A stretch of DNA of 64,000 bases from Clonostachys chloroleuca (GCA_037952775.1 JBANAY010000004.1:5208001-5272000), one strand, 5' to 3'. Positions 50,688 through 61,779 are shown, counted from the stretch's first letter. Notes: generated by a model not told the origin, from the sequence alone. Translations and numbers: made by a program.

Positions 50688-53030
50688 GTCGAGCTTCAGC
50701 ATCGTCGCCATCAACAAGACAGAGATTGGTCTTTGTCAAAATTTTGTTTGATCTTCAATCTCACGATGGTAAGTGGGACGTCAGTCGCTGTCTCATCTCG
50801 ATCAATGGCAACCGATGGCTGGTCATCTCGCCCTCCAGCGCCATTTTTCGCATACTACCCGAGAAAAGTCGGTAGACACATTCCAAAAGGAGTAGGGGTA
50901 GCCCAAAGCAATTGCATACCTCGGTCAGTGGTGAATGAACATTCATAATATGAATGCAGGGCATCGCTCTAATCAGGTCTACCGGGTGACGGTCTCGCCT
51001 TTCCTTGCTTACGGTCTTTAAGTGCCTGCTCTTTTTACTTTCTTCTTCTTATTTTATTTTTCTCTTCTTCCTACTTTCCATATTTTCTCTCTCTTCTCTC
51101 TCTTTGTTTTGGGTGCCTTCGGAAGATTGACCATTGATTTGGTCGATGTTGTGATCGATTCCAGTCGGGAATGCTTGGCCGTTTCCGGGTCCCGAGGGAA
51201 TCTGTCTCACATAGCAAAGCTAACCGTCTCAACGGCGAACGTTGATGGCGCCACATGTGGTGCCCTGCCGATTGGCTCAATCACCAGAGCCTAATTTCCT
51301 TGCGGAGGATTTCTGAGATGCTTATCAGAACTGGAATCTACCCAAGGCAACGGGCACCTGACCCCGGATCCCCTACGTTGTTACCCAAGGCCGCGGGAGC
51401 TTGTCACATCAACCAGTCTGCTGGTATGATATGGCAGCCCGGGGGATACGCCACCTCTTCAGGCTCGTCGCACATGGTGATGCTATCTGATATTTCGCTT
51501 CAGATGAAGACCCGTCTACGCATTCTTGTTCAGACCCCATCCCATTGCCTACATGGACGGAAGACGGGGAGCGCTAAAGACCGTTAGAGGGAACAATTGC
51601 CCTCAGGCCCTGCCTTCATTCCCCTGATTTATTACTTACGATGGCTTACTAGGCCGTACGATCCAGGACCCACTGTTCCGTGGGCTAGATTGTTCACCCA
51701 GACAAGATTCATTCCTCTGCACGTTAGAACTTAGACAGGGCCACGGCTCGCTCGGGGATATGCCCCCGAAGTGTGCATGGATGGGATTTCAGCAGACGAG
51801 ACGTGCCTGCTTGGAACTACCCATATCAAACCCAATTAAGGCGGTTATTGATGGCGCCACGACTTGTCGATTGCAAGCTCGATGCTAATCTCACCTTGGA
51901 AATTAACCGTATTAGGCTGTACCTACGATTGTTGGACAGCTAGCGCTTTCCGAGTGGGAACTGGTAGAAGAAACCAGCCGGGATGAGACTGATATGGGGG
52001 ACCATCTGACCCAACGGGGTTCCGCTCCAAGCGCCAACGCTCGGGTGGACCTGTCAGGGAGGACCAACTCCACCGGATCTGATCTGGGTATCTTAGGTCT
52101 GTCTGCTTAGCCGCATTGACGGACTAGAGCTTGGAGCAGGATGATTGCGACAATGGTGACGATGCCGCCATTGACCGGTTGCTGCGGTTCGCTCGTGATG
52201 GGCGGGCGAGAGCGGCAGTGTAACGGTCACGGCATGAGCAGCAGCGACGGCTTCGGCGCCGAGATGGACAATGGACCAATGGCGAGGCGATGATCATCAT
52301 CATCCTCCTCCCGCAGCGCTGAGACCAAAGCAAGCTGCTGGCTGCCTTCCAGCTCCCATCTAATGGGTCGCTGGACAGGGTGCCTTGCCTTGCGAGGAGC
52401 ACAGACAGTGTACGGGGGTTGCGGTACCGGACTGTGTGGGCTGGCAGGTTGGCAGCACTGTGCTGGACTTGATCGCTGGTGTGTGGCTCCTACGACGGAT
52501 CCAATCCGAGGAGCAGCTGAGGTACATACTGATTGAGGTCACTCGAAAGTGTGACTCACACTCGATGCTGCTGCTTATCTTATCCGCCAACGGCCAGTCC
52601 CAGGCGTAACCACTGGCTATTGGCAGAGAGTCGCGACGATTGTATCAGGTGTATGTTATTTCTACTGTTTATTCGCTCATCAATCCGCCGGGGCACGGTC
52701 TACACAACATGCAGCAGCTCCTGCACGCGTAGTGCTCGTGCAGGTTATGCCTTTGTGTGCCGTGGGCAATTTGTGCATGGGATCGCCTCTTTCCGCTGTT
52801 GGAGAAAGGTGCATGCGGGACTAAGGCTTGGAACTCGGTCAATTGACCAGCCTGCTGCACATACTACTAATTCTATAGTAAGCACAGCCCGGACATGGAG
52901 AAATCGGGCCAGGCTACAAGTCCGGACAATGGCAGGCCCAGCAGAGGCATACTACATCGCATGCACGGCCTTGTATTATTAATTCAACTTCTTGGAACTC
53001 TAAGTCCCGGGTAGGACCTGGTTGAAGGGA

Positions 53031-53068
53031 TGTCGTTGCATGTCGTTGCATGTCGTTGCATGTCGTCG
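53031..53068. repeat. short tandem repeat, 10-bp unit TGTCGTTGCA
   Basis: Three perfect copies followed by a partial fourth (TGTCGTCG). Not near an identified gene. Confidence 0.9.
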
Positions 53069-54448
53069 ACCACCAGCCCACCAGGACGACGAACGGCGGC
53101 AGGACTCTCGCTCGAATGAACGCCCGCCTGGATGAAGCAACGGGCGCACTGGCAAAAGATCGTCGTCCGAGGTTCCTGAAACTAAGGAACCGGTCGGTGC
53201 ACCTACCACACCCAAGCGTCATTGGGGAATCATGGGAAGGGAAGAAAAAAAAAAGATAGAAAGGGTCCCCTGTTTCCCCAGATTATTCCATGTCGCCTCG
53301 AGTCCGTACTGTGTGTCGTGGATGGCAGGCTGCAGGCCGCACATCCCTCGAACAAGCTAGCAGCAGAACTAGACAGAGACCGCGCGAGCCTCTCATCTCG
53401 CCTCCCTCTACACCAACCCAGTCCCTCGCCCGGGGTTCCGCCTCGTGGGTCAGCGTAGTGTTTGGCCCAGGCGGTCCTGGATGGGGCGGGACCCCATCCC
53501 CTGTGATGAGCTTCACGGTCGACCGTTGATACGGGGGGAGGTGGCCAACCCTTGATTGCCCTGGTGCATGAGGTGGGATGGGAACGACGCTGCGGGTGAG
53601 GTTCCATTCATCTGGGGAGAAGAGCATCGTGTCCGCTGGCCGTCTGCAGGATATTCCAAATACGGCCTGGGACAGATGGGAGAGCATCGACGCATCGTTC
53701 AAGTAGCACGACCTGGAGCAGCGGCTTGTCCGGGCATAACGGCGGATATTAGCGGGCTGCTGCGGAAGTGACGGGGTGGACTCGATCGAGAGACACCAAC
53801 ACTGGGCGTTCCTCCAAGTGACTGCAGAGAGAGAGACAGGAGACACCGAGAGAGAGAAGGGTAATCCGATCGGCTGAGTGGCCCGGGTCCTGTTGGGGGA
53901 ACCACCCGCCCTCCCTCAGACACACGACTGACAAATCCGGGGTAGGTTGACTCGCGAGGGCAGCCCTGTTGTCGAGGGCGAGCCAGCGGGCGCGTGTGTG
54001 AAAGGCTCGCAGGGTCTAGAATCGCGGCGTTGGAATCTCTTTCCGCTGTTGACGTGGCTTGTCGAGGATGGCGACATGCTTTCTGCCGCGAGGGCCTCTC
54101 CCACACACTAGGCGAACTGAGTCTGCGCGATGCGACATGTCCTTTTGCATGCCGAGGCTGGCGTGTCAGCTGGTCGAGCTAGGACGAGTCGACTCGAGTC
54201 AATTGAGGGAGGCGGTATAGCTGAGTCAGTTCTTTTGGCCCGGAGCTGATGTAGCTAAGTCAGTGGATGGACTATTGGATGATACACTCATTTCTGCCTG
54301 CACCAAGAGGACATGTACTATTGTCTATCTACGCGCACCATCGAGTTCTCTGCAATGGACATGGCATTCGCTAAAGACTGAACCCGGCTTGATCAATTGG
54401 CTGCCCTGCGCTCGTGTTCTACGCGCCCGGCCCACGAGCGCATCCATG

Positions 54449-54456
54449 TATAAATA
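54449..54456 (+). promoter_or_regulatory. TATA box candidate of the CAP gene
   Basis: TATAAATA about 250 nt before the ATG at 54705. Position is somewhat far, so the leader would be about 200 nt. Confidence 0.4.
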
Positions 54457-54704
54457 TCTCCATGCCTGCTGATGCTACGTCATTCGAAGCGCCCGACGAG
54501 CGCTGCCAAGACAGCCATGATTGCCTATCAATCAAGATTTCGGCGTCAGAAAACCTGCACAACTGGCATCAGTGATGGAATTGGACAAAGAGCGGAGGGA
54601 ACAAAGACAATGCCGTCCGCATAATCTCCAGCTTCTCTTCCATTGGGATGGCCCATATCACATGTACATAACAGCTAGCTTAATCAATCAGGGCCTGTTG
54701 CATC

Positions 54705-55267
54705 ATGAAACTCCTCCATTTATACCTGACCGTCGTCTGCCATCTCTCGCACCCGGCGCTCTCGCAGCCTCAGCAAGTGGTCACCGTGACCGTCGCCGCG
54801 CCGATACCCCCCAACGAGCCCGAGTGGCGCGACAGTGACCGCTTCACGTCCGCCGTGCTCAACAGCACCAACACGTACCGCTCCCAGCACGGCGCCGCGG
54901 ACGTTGTCTGGAACGACACCCTCTCTGACTTCGCCGACGATTATCTTGACGGCGGCGACTGCGTCTTCGAGCACTCGGGGGTCCCTACGGCGAGAATCTG
55001 GCCAAGGGGTACCCCAACGCCACGTCGAGCGTCGAGGCTTGGGGTAATGAGCGGGACGAGTATGACTTTGGGAGGCAAGGGTTCGACAAGGAGACGGGCC
55101 ACTTCACGCAGCTGGTCTGGCGGAACACGACGGACGTGGGGTGTGCGCGCCGCTTGTGCGGGTCGGACGGGTGGTTTCTGGCGTGCGAGTACTGGCCACA
55201 GGGCAACGTGGAGGGACAGTATGAGGCTGCCGTGGGGAGGTGGGAGGGGGGGCGGTGGGTTTGGTGA
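54705..55267 (+). CDS. secreted CAP/SCP (PR-1/Pry1-like) protein, 187 aa, one frame break
   Basis: CAP-superfamily proteins are small secreted alpha-beta-alpha sandwiches; yeast Pry1 members bind sterols and fatty acids. Signal peptide MKLLHLYLTVVCHLSHPALS. The mature domain starts RFTSAVLNSTNTYRSQHGAA and includes LSDFADDYLDGGDCVFEHSG. The frame breaks in G-run 54977-54981. One more G continues GGPYGENLAKGYPNATSSVE, then the CAP1 motif GHFTQLVWRNTTDVGCA and CAP2 FLACEYWPQGNVEGQY, ending at 55267 (188 codons). Histidine, Glu and the paired Cys of the CAP cavity are present. As given, the protein would lose the CAP motifs. Likely an assembly error; the gene sits in a gene-poor area, as secreted accessory proteins often do. 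Confidence 0.85.
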
Positions 55268-57123
55268 GGTCGTGGGGGATGGTTGTTGCTGAGTTGGTGG
55301 TTTGTGTTGTTGTGTTGTGGTGATGTGTGTTTATGTTTTTAGATAGAGAAGAGTAATGAGAAGGACACTTAAGAGCGTTTTGATTTGCAGCTTTCCACTC
55401 TCTATAACATTCTGGAAAAACCCAGTTACCCGGATATCGTCACGGAACAATATACTGTCAACTGCTTCGTACTGGATGTTGGAGTCTTCAAGCTACACAA
55501 CGCTTCGGAGGAGATGGGCGCCGCAAATCTAGAAAAATCCCTTGAAATGGAGTGAGCCGTACCTTGGAAGAGTCATTAGACAGGCAATGCGCCTGTATTC
55601 CTGCGTCCCAATGATTCTTGAGCGCCAAGTCTCTGCGGGTGACTTCCGACTGCCAGATGGGCGCTGCGTTCTAACGATTCCTTGTTGGATTGGGTTGGAG
55701 TGAGATGGATTAGCTGTTACGGGCCTCTTCATTTTCTCTTTTGGCTGCCAAATTATATAGAGCTTACGGAAAATGTACTTGCCATAGTCAGACTTTCAAA
55801 GAAGTTTGCATTTAATCTACCTTGGTAACTTGCGTCTGGGGAGTTTGGGGATCAAGATGTCAACTTCTTTGATATGCTAAAGAATCATGGAAACGATGTA
55901 GTGGCACACCATGGCTCCAATCGTGAGACTCCCACTATCTCTGAGCCTGGTCATCTACCTCGGACATCAAGAAGTTACCAGTTGGTAAGAAAGAAAAATA
56001 CATGAAGATGTAGGATGGAAAGCCCATGCGCTCATAATAACCAAATCGGTTCCTGAGCTTAAATATCCAGAGTCTAAGAGGCCCCCAAGGGTGTTATAGA
56101 GACGAAAGTACGACTGAGTGGCTGATTTCACTGATGGAATGTTGATCCGGATGGCTGTCCTGGACGGTGTTAACCCAGACAGCGTCGAGCTAGAGGCTGG
56201 CGCGGATGAATGCATCTTCGTGAATTTTTGCCTGGTGAATACTGGAAATACAATGAGCAGTAACCAGCCATAGTATATAGTTGAGTGATACAGCTAATGT
56301 ATTGGCTCTCTGCATTATATCTTATCTTGCTTTGGTCTTGCGTCATCGAAGAATCTCACCCGGCACTCGAAACACTAGGGATACCGCATGTTATCCTTTA
56401 GTTTAAAGATGCGATAGACTAGAAAAGAAAGCATTTTCACGAATGATGTGTATGTTCGCACTTGACCATTGAACAACATAGCTTGTGTTGACCAAGGAGA
56501 TGATGGACGAAGACGGCATAGGCGGATATTGGGCTTGATTCCTCATGTAAAGCCTCAACTTTCCATGACTCCCATTGACATGTTGAACGAGACAGCATTT
56601 CCACTTCAGAGTATCTTCATCCAGTCGCCCCAGAGCAACCATCAAGTACCCAGGCGGTGGCTTGAAAGTTGACCTAGGAAGATGCCTAAGCCAAAGTACT
56701 AGCTTAAATCACCCGATAACTTGCGGTGCATTCATGGAGGTGGGATTTCCATTGGAACAGTCGTCAGACATCTACCACCATTGGGGACCGCTACTGAGTA
56801 CCGGTTTCCTTCTTCTGCGAGAGAAAGGCCCTGTGACGTATTGCTCTTGGTCTTGCCCTCTTCTCATAGACACTACTGGGGGGCAGACAGGGCGGTTTCG
56901 AGATGCGACGGGAAACCTAACTTCTATCGATTTCTCCAGCATTTTCACAGGCCACCAGCTTTAGATAGAAGGTGAAATAGCAATAGGTAGTATAGGGCTG
57001 AGGAAAAGTCACAATGCCCGTACCTTCCCGTCTCAAACGGCTCGACCTACATTGAGATTTCATACATATTTTGATCGAGTTAGATCGAGCGTGATGAAAG
57101 CACCTATACAAGCGACGGGTCTT
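55268..57123. other. gene-poor region with a P450 remnant
   Basis: Besides the cytochrome P450 remnant at about 55549-55704, nothing coding is recognised. The sequence is AT-rich with many stops. Confidence 0.5.
55549..55704 (+). pseudogene. cytochrome P450 fragment (K-helix region)
   Basis: In one plus frame the translation contains PYLGRVIRQAMRLYSCVPMI and then ERQVSAGDFRLPDGR. This matches the P450 K-helix through the following strands (usually LPYLxAVIKExLRLYPPVP...RE...DFxLPDG). The ExxR glutamate reads Q. The frame ends in a stop soon afterwards and is preceded by one. I find no I-helix or heme-binding cysteine loop nearby. It therefore looks like the surviving piece of a lost P450 gene. 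It could be a chance match over ~45 residues, but two consecutive motifs make that less likely. Confidence 0.45.
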
Positions 57124-58400
57124 TTATCCCCCTCTAGCAGGAGCTTGTCTTCTTGGGGCCCATCCCTCGCGCGTGTATAATATCACACCGACCGGAACGA
57201 TGGCATCGTCGCGATACACGACGATCTCGGGATATTCCACCGACCCACCGTTGGCTTTCGTTACGGCCGTGACCTGGTGAATGGGTTAGCATCTCGTCGG
57301 AGCATCAATATCGTAGGGAAGGAGGCACTTACACAGTTGTACTGATCGGAGCTGGGTGCCACCAGCGAGTGATCTGCTTGGTGCATCAGCTGCGGCTTGT
57401 CGCAAACCACCCGGCACAGGATGATGGCGTGGAACTGTGATCGGATGTGATGGTTCTTGGCATAATTGTCTGCTTCTAGAATCACGATCAGCACGCCGTC
57501 GCTAATCTGAAGGAACCTGGAGGAGGGAGAAAGGGCTCGGCTCACTTGAGGCTATCGGGGTCGTATAAATCCCCTTGCCGAACATGCCATGTCTGTTCCT
57601 TGCTGGACGCCGGTCAGTCTCGAGAATGGAAGAAGAACGGGCATGTCCATTGAGCCTTCGACTCCGCTTTGTACTGGGCCACTTACAGCCGGCCTCTGAG
57701 ATCTTGAACGACTCCTTCAGGATAGAGCAGAATTTACACTCGGCGTTGGAGCAGTTTTGAATCGAATCGCCCGACTCGCCGGCGTAGCAGGCACGCTGCG
57801 TCCCGTGGTAGAGAAGCATCCACGGCGCACCTTTTCTGCATGAGTACACAAGTCAGCGAGATATGCCTGATTGTCAATTTTTTTTTTGTTCGCTCTGGTG
57901 CATACCTGTATCTGTTAAATCGTACGCCCCGGACCGACATGGACACTGAGATATCTCTAGCGAGGAAAACCTCCTGCACTCGGGCGTATTTGCCGCGATG
58001 CTGCCATCGTCTATTAAACTCGTACTCGTCTGGTAGGCTCCAGGTCAGTGACTTCCAAGAGATCCTGCGGATTGGCACATACGTTCTTGGAAACGAACGT
58101 CGCTTCTGTCTAACTTTCTTAATTTCTAAGAAAAGAGGTCAATATTAGTTGATAGTGACGAGCAAGAAAGTTGTCCGTTGCTGACATACGATACCCATCT
58201 TTAAGCTTAGCTGTAAACACTGTGACGGCGCTCGCTATGAGACTAGAGGATGGTGTAAGCAGGTGCGTGGCAGGCAACCAAAGTCTAGTCAGACACGAAT
58301 AGGATATCTAGGCAATGTCTTGAGATATCACACGTGGGAGTCGTGAGAGGAGAAATGGGAGACATCGCCAGCTCACCAGACATCGAGCCGTATGGCCTCC
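57124..58400 (-). CDS. PARP catalytic-domain (ADP-ribosyltransferase) protein, 5' end unresolved
   Basis: Predicted ADP-ribosyltransferase transferring ADP-ribose from NAD+. Read from splice sites on the minus strand: (5' part ending 58377), 58190-58242, 57906-58125, 57687-57835, 57546-57602, 57333-57475, 57124-57273. All joins keep one frame, giving about 257 codons before the stop at 57124. PARP-type marks: the donor-loop histidine in WMLLYHGTQRACY, FGKGIYTTPIASKADNYAKN carrying the tyrosine, the block QADHSLVAPSSDQYNCV and the glutamate-containing end EYPEIVVYRDDAIVPVGVIL. This resembles the H-Y-E triad of PARP1 (E in NEYIVY). A basic segment (KKVRQKRRSFPR) precedes the domain. Upstream of 58377 the frame soon meets stops and no ATG is seen, so the first exon(s) are missing or broken. 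A microbial-type PARG lies directly upstream on the same strand. Confidence 0.7.
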
Positions 58401-59005
58401 CTATATTATCATCACAACCAGGGGCAAAGCACCACATCACACAGTCTAGCTGACTCTGGCTTACAGGGCCCTTTCAGCCAGTTGCATGGCTGGGCGCCTT
58501 TTCCCACTAGCGGGATGAGCAGTCAACTGCCACCACACAAATGTGTAGGCCAGCTGAGGGCCGAAAAAGTGCACAATTGGGCTCGTTTCTGGCCCGGCAC
58601 ATTCCAATAGCTGGCGCCACAGGCGGGATGGACCGGGGTTGGGGGCTCGTAGGAGTCTAGGACTGCAACGTAGTCGGTTCGCCTTGCAGGAAGACTGGAC
58701 GGCGATGCTGTGCCGCGATGCGGAACGTGTGCCTGCTGCTGAGCTGCGGGAAGGCAATAGACAGGCAGTCCGGCGTGGGCTGAAGCCTCTAGTTCCCGTC
58801 AACCCTGTCCAGCCCCTGCTACCCCTTCCCTGCGATCAATGAAAGTGAGCAATGTGATGGCAGTGAGTGAATCAGTCAATGGCACCTTGCGGCAGATCAA
58901 GCAGTAACCCAAATAAATCCCATTTTAATTACCCCTCAAACAGTGTCTGGTATCATGAGCTAGCTACAAGCTGAAAATCCGAAATATCAAAACAAGTCAA
59001 GTCAA
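58401..59005. other. gap between PARP-like and PARG genes
   Basis: About 600 nt. It should contain the 3' end of the PARG gene and the promoter and missing first exon of the PARP-like gene. No convincing exon was found. Confidence 0.45.
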
Positions 59006-59968
59006 TCATACCCGCTGCCCGTTTAAAATCTTGTGAAAAATGTCATAATTCCCTTCATCCTTGGGGTCGAACACGGCAAACCAGATCTGAGCCCACCTGT
59101 TGCCCGAGAACTCGTCCTCGCGCAGCACCTCAAGCCAGCAGTGCGCAATGTCCTCGGCCGGGTTCTTGTGGACGCCGCACCCGAGGGCGCCGAGGACCAG
59201 CCAGCGGTGGTCGTTGTTGTGCGCCATGCGCAGCGTGAGCCGCATCTTGGCCTTGGTGAGGTCCCGGTCCTGGTCGTGGGTGAAGACGTCCTTCTCGTGG
59301 ATGGTGCGCTTGCCGACGGTGCTCTGCAGCTCGTACGTCGTCACCTCGGGCTCGCGGAGGGCGGCCACGGTGACGGCGCTGATGGGCGGCAGGCGGTACT
59401 TGTAGATCTCGTGGCCCGACTCCATGTCGTCGCGGACAATGATGACGTAGGGGCTGTAGATGGCCTCGTCCTTGCGCATCGGGTAGAACTTGTCGTTGAG
59501 GCTCAGCGCGAGGGAGCTCCGGTAGCAGATGGCCTCCTCCTGGGCGAGCTGCCCATTGAGCCACCCGCCGCCCGGCTTGTTGGGATTGGCGAAATTGACG
59601 ATGAGAGGCCGGGTGTTGTGCTTCTCAGGGTCATAGCCGCTCTTTGCGGCGGCCTGTGACAGGCCGATGGCGACGTTGAGAGTGTCTGCGTTGTAGACCT
59701 GGATCTCGGCTGAGTCGCGAAAGCGGGGGATCGCCAGAGGCACGAGGCGCCGAGTGGTGCCCATGGTGCACAGAGTAGACTTGTAGGCGTCATCTTCTGT
59801 GCCGCGGTGCTTCAGCTCACGGCGGAGGAATTGAAGTGTCTCCTGGGCCGTCTCCCTCAGCTCCTCCTTCTGGCGTGCGCGGGCTCTGTCGGTGTGGTCC
59901 TCGCGCTTGAGCCTCGAGGTCTTCTCGTAGAGCCAATCATCATACCGTGCTCGATCGCCAGGCGACAT
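59006..59968 (-). CDS. microbial-type poly(ADP-ribose) glycohydrolase (TIGR02452/DUF2263 family), 320 aa
   Basis: Enzymes of this macrodomain-like family remove poly(ADP-ribose) by hydrolysing ribose-ribose bonds. The signature GGG-x7-QEE is complete at residues 133-135 and 143-145. It is preceded by PLIVNFANPNKPGGGWLNG and followed by the family's ICYRSSL block. The macrodomain core (IQVYNADTLNVAIGLSQAA; DHRWLVLGALGCGVHKNPAE) and the final LxxEFxGxxW-like strand are also present. Residues 1-60 form a charged helix (RARARQKEELRETAQETLQF). I chose ATG 59968 (MSPGDRAR); the frame is open to 60175, but the extra stretch is low in family resemblance. Single exon, frame intact. Next to the PARP-like gene on the same strand. 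Confidence 0.85.
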   Translation of the reverse strand: MSPGDRARYDDWLYEKTSRLKREDHTDRARARQKEELRETAQETLQFLRRELKHRGTEDDAYKSTLCTMGTTRRLVPLAIPRFRDSAEIQVYNADTLNVAIGLSQAAAKSGYDPEKHNTRPLIVNFANPNKPGGGWLNGQLAQEEAICYRSSLALSLNDKFYPMRKDEAIYSPYVIIVRDDMESGHEIYKYRLPPISAVTVAALREPEVTTYELQSTVGKRTIHEKDVFTHDQDRDLTKAKMRLTLRMAHNNDHRWLVLGALGCGVHKNPAEDIAHCWLEVLREDEFSGNRWAQIWFAVFDPKDEGNYDIFHKILNGQRV

Positions 59969-60859
59969 GACTGTGGTTTGAGGTCTTGCAGGTGTCAGGT
60001 GGGTAGTACGCAGCCAGCTTGACGCTTGGTGATGAGGATGGGAAGTTGTAGGGCGCAGTGAGCCGGCGCCAGATGCACTTTTGATCTTTCTTGGGGCCGT
60101 GAATGTGTCATCATGCGACTGACTGACCCAACAAGCAGACCAGTCATTGCTGGCCAGGCATCCATTGGCGCACACTGTACAAGGTGCATTGCCTTGCAGC
60201 AGTGTGTGTGATCAAAATGGAGAGAACGAGTGGTTGGCGGGAGAGTTTTAGTGGGATTGCAGGGTCCAACACCCCCAATACAGGGTCCAGATGTCCATTT
60301 ACAGGGTCCAGTGGCAGGATGCGGGGCTCGAGTGCAGCTGGCTGCCTTAACAGCCACTGCCACTGCCACTCCTCGGCGGCTGGCCCTGCGCCCCATCTGC
60401 ACCCAGCCACACCCAGGGCCGTTCACGCACGAATTCATTGCGTGATTAGATGTGAATATTGGTTGGGCATCTCATGATCCGTGCCGAAGCTCGTGCCGAA
60501 GAGAACGGCCAGCTCGCATTGACCCAGGGCTGTGTGCGGGGTGTCATCCACGCTTACCCTCTCCCGCTATATATGGGCGGTAAGACGTAGTGGTACTGTG
60601 TGGAATCGAGCGCAGCGCTATCTCGAAGGAATCAAACCCTAGACTACCTGATGCGCTCGTCAAAAATTGGACAAATGCACCATTGAATGTAAGCCACTGA
60701 ACTCTGTGGCCGAGCATCAGGGTTCGTGGATGCTTCGAGTCCACGTATTGGATTTCACCCTAGACCCTTCGAATGAACCTACGGCAGGTATTCCAGGATC
60801 AGTCGCGATGGTGTGCTTGTTGCCCGTAGACCTTCTGCGGTAATTCAGTAATACACCAC

Positions 60860-61440
60860 TGAGGTAAATAGATGGGCTAGGCTAGGTCTAGACGGGAATT
60901 AGTATGGTGATTTTGTTAAAATCATGGTACATTTATTAGTATTCTCGCAAACGACTCATTCTAATACTACTAACATAATCAATTCCCACCCAAACCACCG
61001 GATTATTTCTACTCAACCAACTCGACCTCCGCTCCAAGTTGAATAGTGATATCCTTCAAAAGCCACTCGATTAGCGTAGCATATATTATATCGTTAACTC
61101 CAAATCCCTAGCTCCAGTTCGGTGGCTATCGTCTGTAGGGATTCCAATGCTGGTTCAGTAACTCTTCCTGCGTAAGACAGGGGCCTCGTTTTTTAACTAA
61201 ACACAATAAGAAGTTAACAATAAGAGAACAATAAACTATTCTATAATATTTAGCTTGATATTATATTCAGTACTAGGTTATTTATTGTAATATTATATTG
61301 AATTTCAGTACTGAACTATCTCGATATACCATGTTTTTATTCACCCACTTGGGTGGGGTAGGGGATAGGTTCGAAATGGAAGTCAAGTTAGGGGGCCAAA
61401 ATTCATCCCTTTTTCTAACACAATATGTTGCGGTAACATT
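60860..61440. other. AT-rich block, possible RIP-decayed repeat
   Basis: Many TA and TAA/TTA steps with two imperfect copies of a TATTATATT..CAGTACT segment at about 61258-61274 and 61291-61313. This looks unlike the flanking GC-balanced DNA. Could be a transposon remnant after repeat-induced point mutation; no ends or frames remain. Confidence 0.35.
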
Positions 61441-61662
61441 TAGGGCTCATTGTCATATTCACAAAGTTCACTAGAGACTTGGTTCCGCCCAACTAGAGGG
61501 ATCCGGATAAATGAAGACAATATAGATAATAGGATGACTAGTCCGGGTGGCCAAACCAACACCAAGCCACCTACCCACATGCTCCATTCTCAACAGTTGA
61601 TTGTTCTACGCAACTACCAAGTAGAACGAGCTGAAGGTATGTCAAAAACAAAACAACCTAGG

Positions 61663-61670
61663 TATAAATA
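61663..61670 (+). promoter_or_regulatory. TATA box of the GNAT gene
   Basis: TATAAATA about 110 nt before the ATG at 61780. Confidence 0.5.
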
Positions 61671-61779
61671 GATGGTTCAATCAGATGATTAGTCTTCCAC
61701 TCTTCTCACCAACACACCAACCTTTCACTTTACAAATAACCAATTCACGGTTTTCCAACCTCCGTCTCACCATATCACA

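Larger units (their letters stand above)
50567..54704. other. 4.1-kb gene-free stretch
   Basis: Apart from the HsbA-like TATA element, a decamer repeat at 53031-53068 and a TATA box at 54449-54456, I see nothing. The open frames have no family resemblance and overlap antiparallel. Confidence 0.45.
59969..61779. other. 1.8-kb intergenic region with an AT-rich block
   Basis: Next to the PARG ATG lies its promoter. From about 60,860 to 61,430 the sequence is strongly AT-rich with short internal repeats (TATTATATT..CAGTACT). No coding sequence recognised. A TATA box for the GNAT gene is listed separately. Confidence 0.5.

Noticed and set aside
55967..56215. short minus frame with LLDSGYLSSGTDLVI, faintly like the start of a BTB domain
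   Set aside because: No continuation of the BTB fold in any frame or exon nearby.
58461..58802. minus frame as a possible first exon of the PARP-like gene
   Set aside because: Arg/Ser-rich without family resemblance, and no donor in the needed phase.
59033..59659. 208-aa frame antisense to PARG
   Set aside because: Val/Ala/Glu-rich shadow translation of the PARG gene.
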